Of a stretch of 5,207 nucleotides of DNA, positions 5,198 to 5,207 are shown in pieces. The position numbers and the translations under genes are program-made. Location: NCBI GenBank assembly GCA_028691625.1, contig JAQUYZ010000164.1, positions 1-5,207 of the forward strand, written 5' to 3'. The DNA is from Eubacteriales bacterium. GTDB lineage: Bacteria > Bacillota > Clostridia > Peptostreptococcales > Anaerovoracaceae. Every line of letters starts with the position of its first letter. Position 1 is the stretch's first letter. The notes beneath the pieces were generated by a model that was not told where the DNA came from, did no database searches, and saw nothing but the letters and a program-made list of their open reading frames with translations.

Positions 5198-5207
5198 TAT
5201 CGCCCTT

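Overview
The window looks like chromosomal DNA from a spore-forming Firmicute, most likely of the Clostridia. It carries the low-GC-Gram-positive genes purR, spoVG and spoIID, with strong GGAGG-type ribosome binding sites and sigma-A-like promoters. No mobile gene, CRISPR array, rRNA or tRNA is visible.

Layout, left to right: (1) murC on the minus strand (to 951), a peptidoglycan ligase whose reading frame is cut by an in-frame TGA only 15 bases from the window edge. The TGA sits exactly where the family has a conserved glycine, and family-like sequence continues in frame after it. (2) A divergent intergenic region (952-1160) with an extended -10 promoter for murC and a near-consensus promoter for purR. 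Over the purR promoter lies an inverted pair of CGAA boxes with the geometry of a PurR operator. (3) purR (1161-1985) and spoVG (2075-2368) on the plus strand. spoVG has its own promoter, whose -35 is made of the last codon and stop of purR, and it is followed by a clear intrinsic terminator. (4) spoIID (2537-3538), preceded by a sequence resembling a sigma-E promoter. (5) A hairpin between convergent genes, flanked by an A/T tract on each side, that could end transcription in both directions. (6) An APC-superfamily permease on the minus strand (3616-5001), PuuP-like and visibly more AT-rich than spoIID. (7) A regulatory-looking region (5002-5207) with a promoter for the permease, several inverted repeats, and two tandem 26-base repeats running to the right edge.

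The first four genes fit one theme: cell-wall synthesis (murC), nucleotide-responsive control (purR), and sporulation/envelope functions (spoVG, spoIID). The permease appears functionally separate. Most of the window is ordinary core genome. The points most worth checking are the murC stop codon, the PurR autoregulatory operator, and the repeat-rich control region of the permease, which could be either a regulatory array or the end of an insertion sequence.
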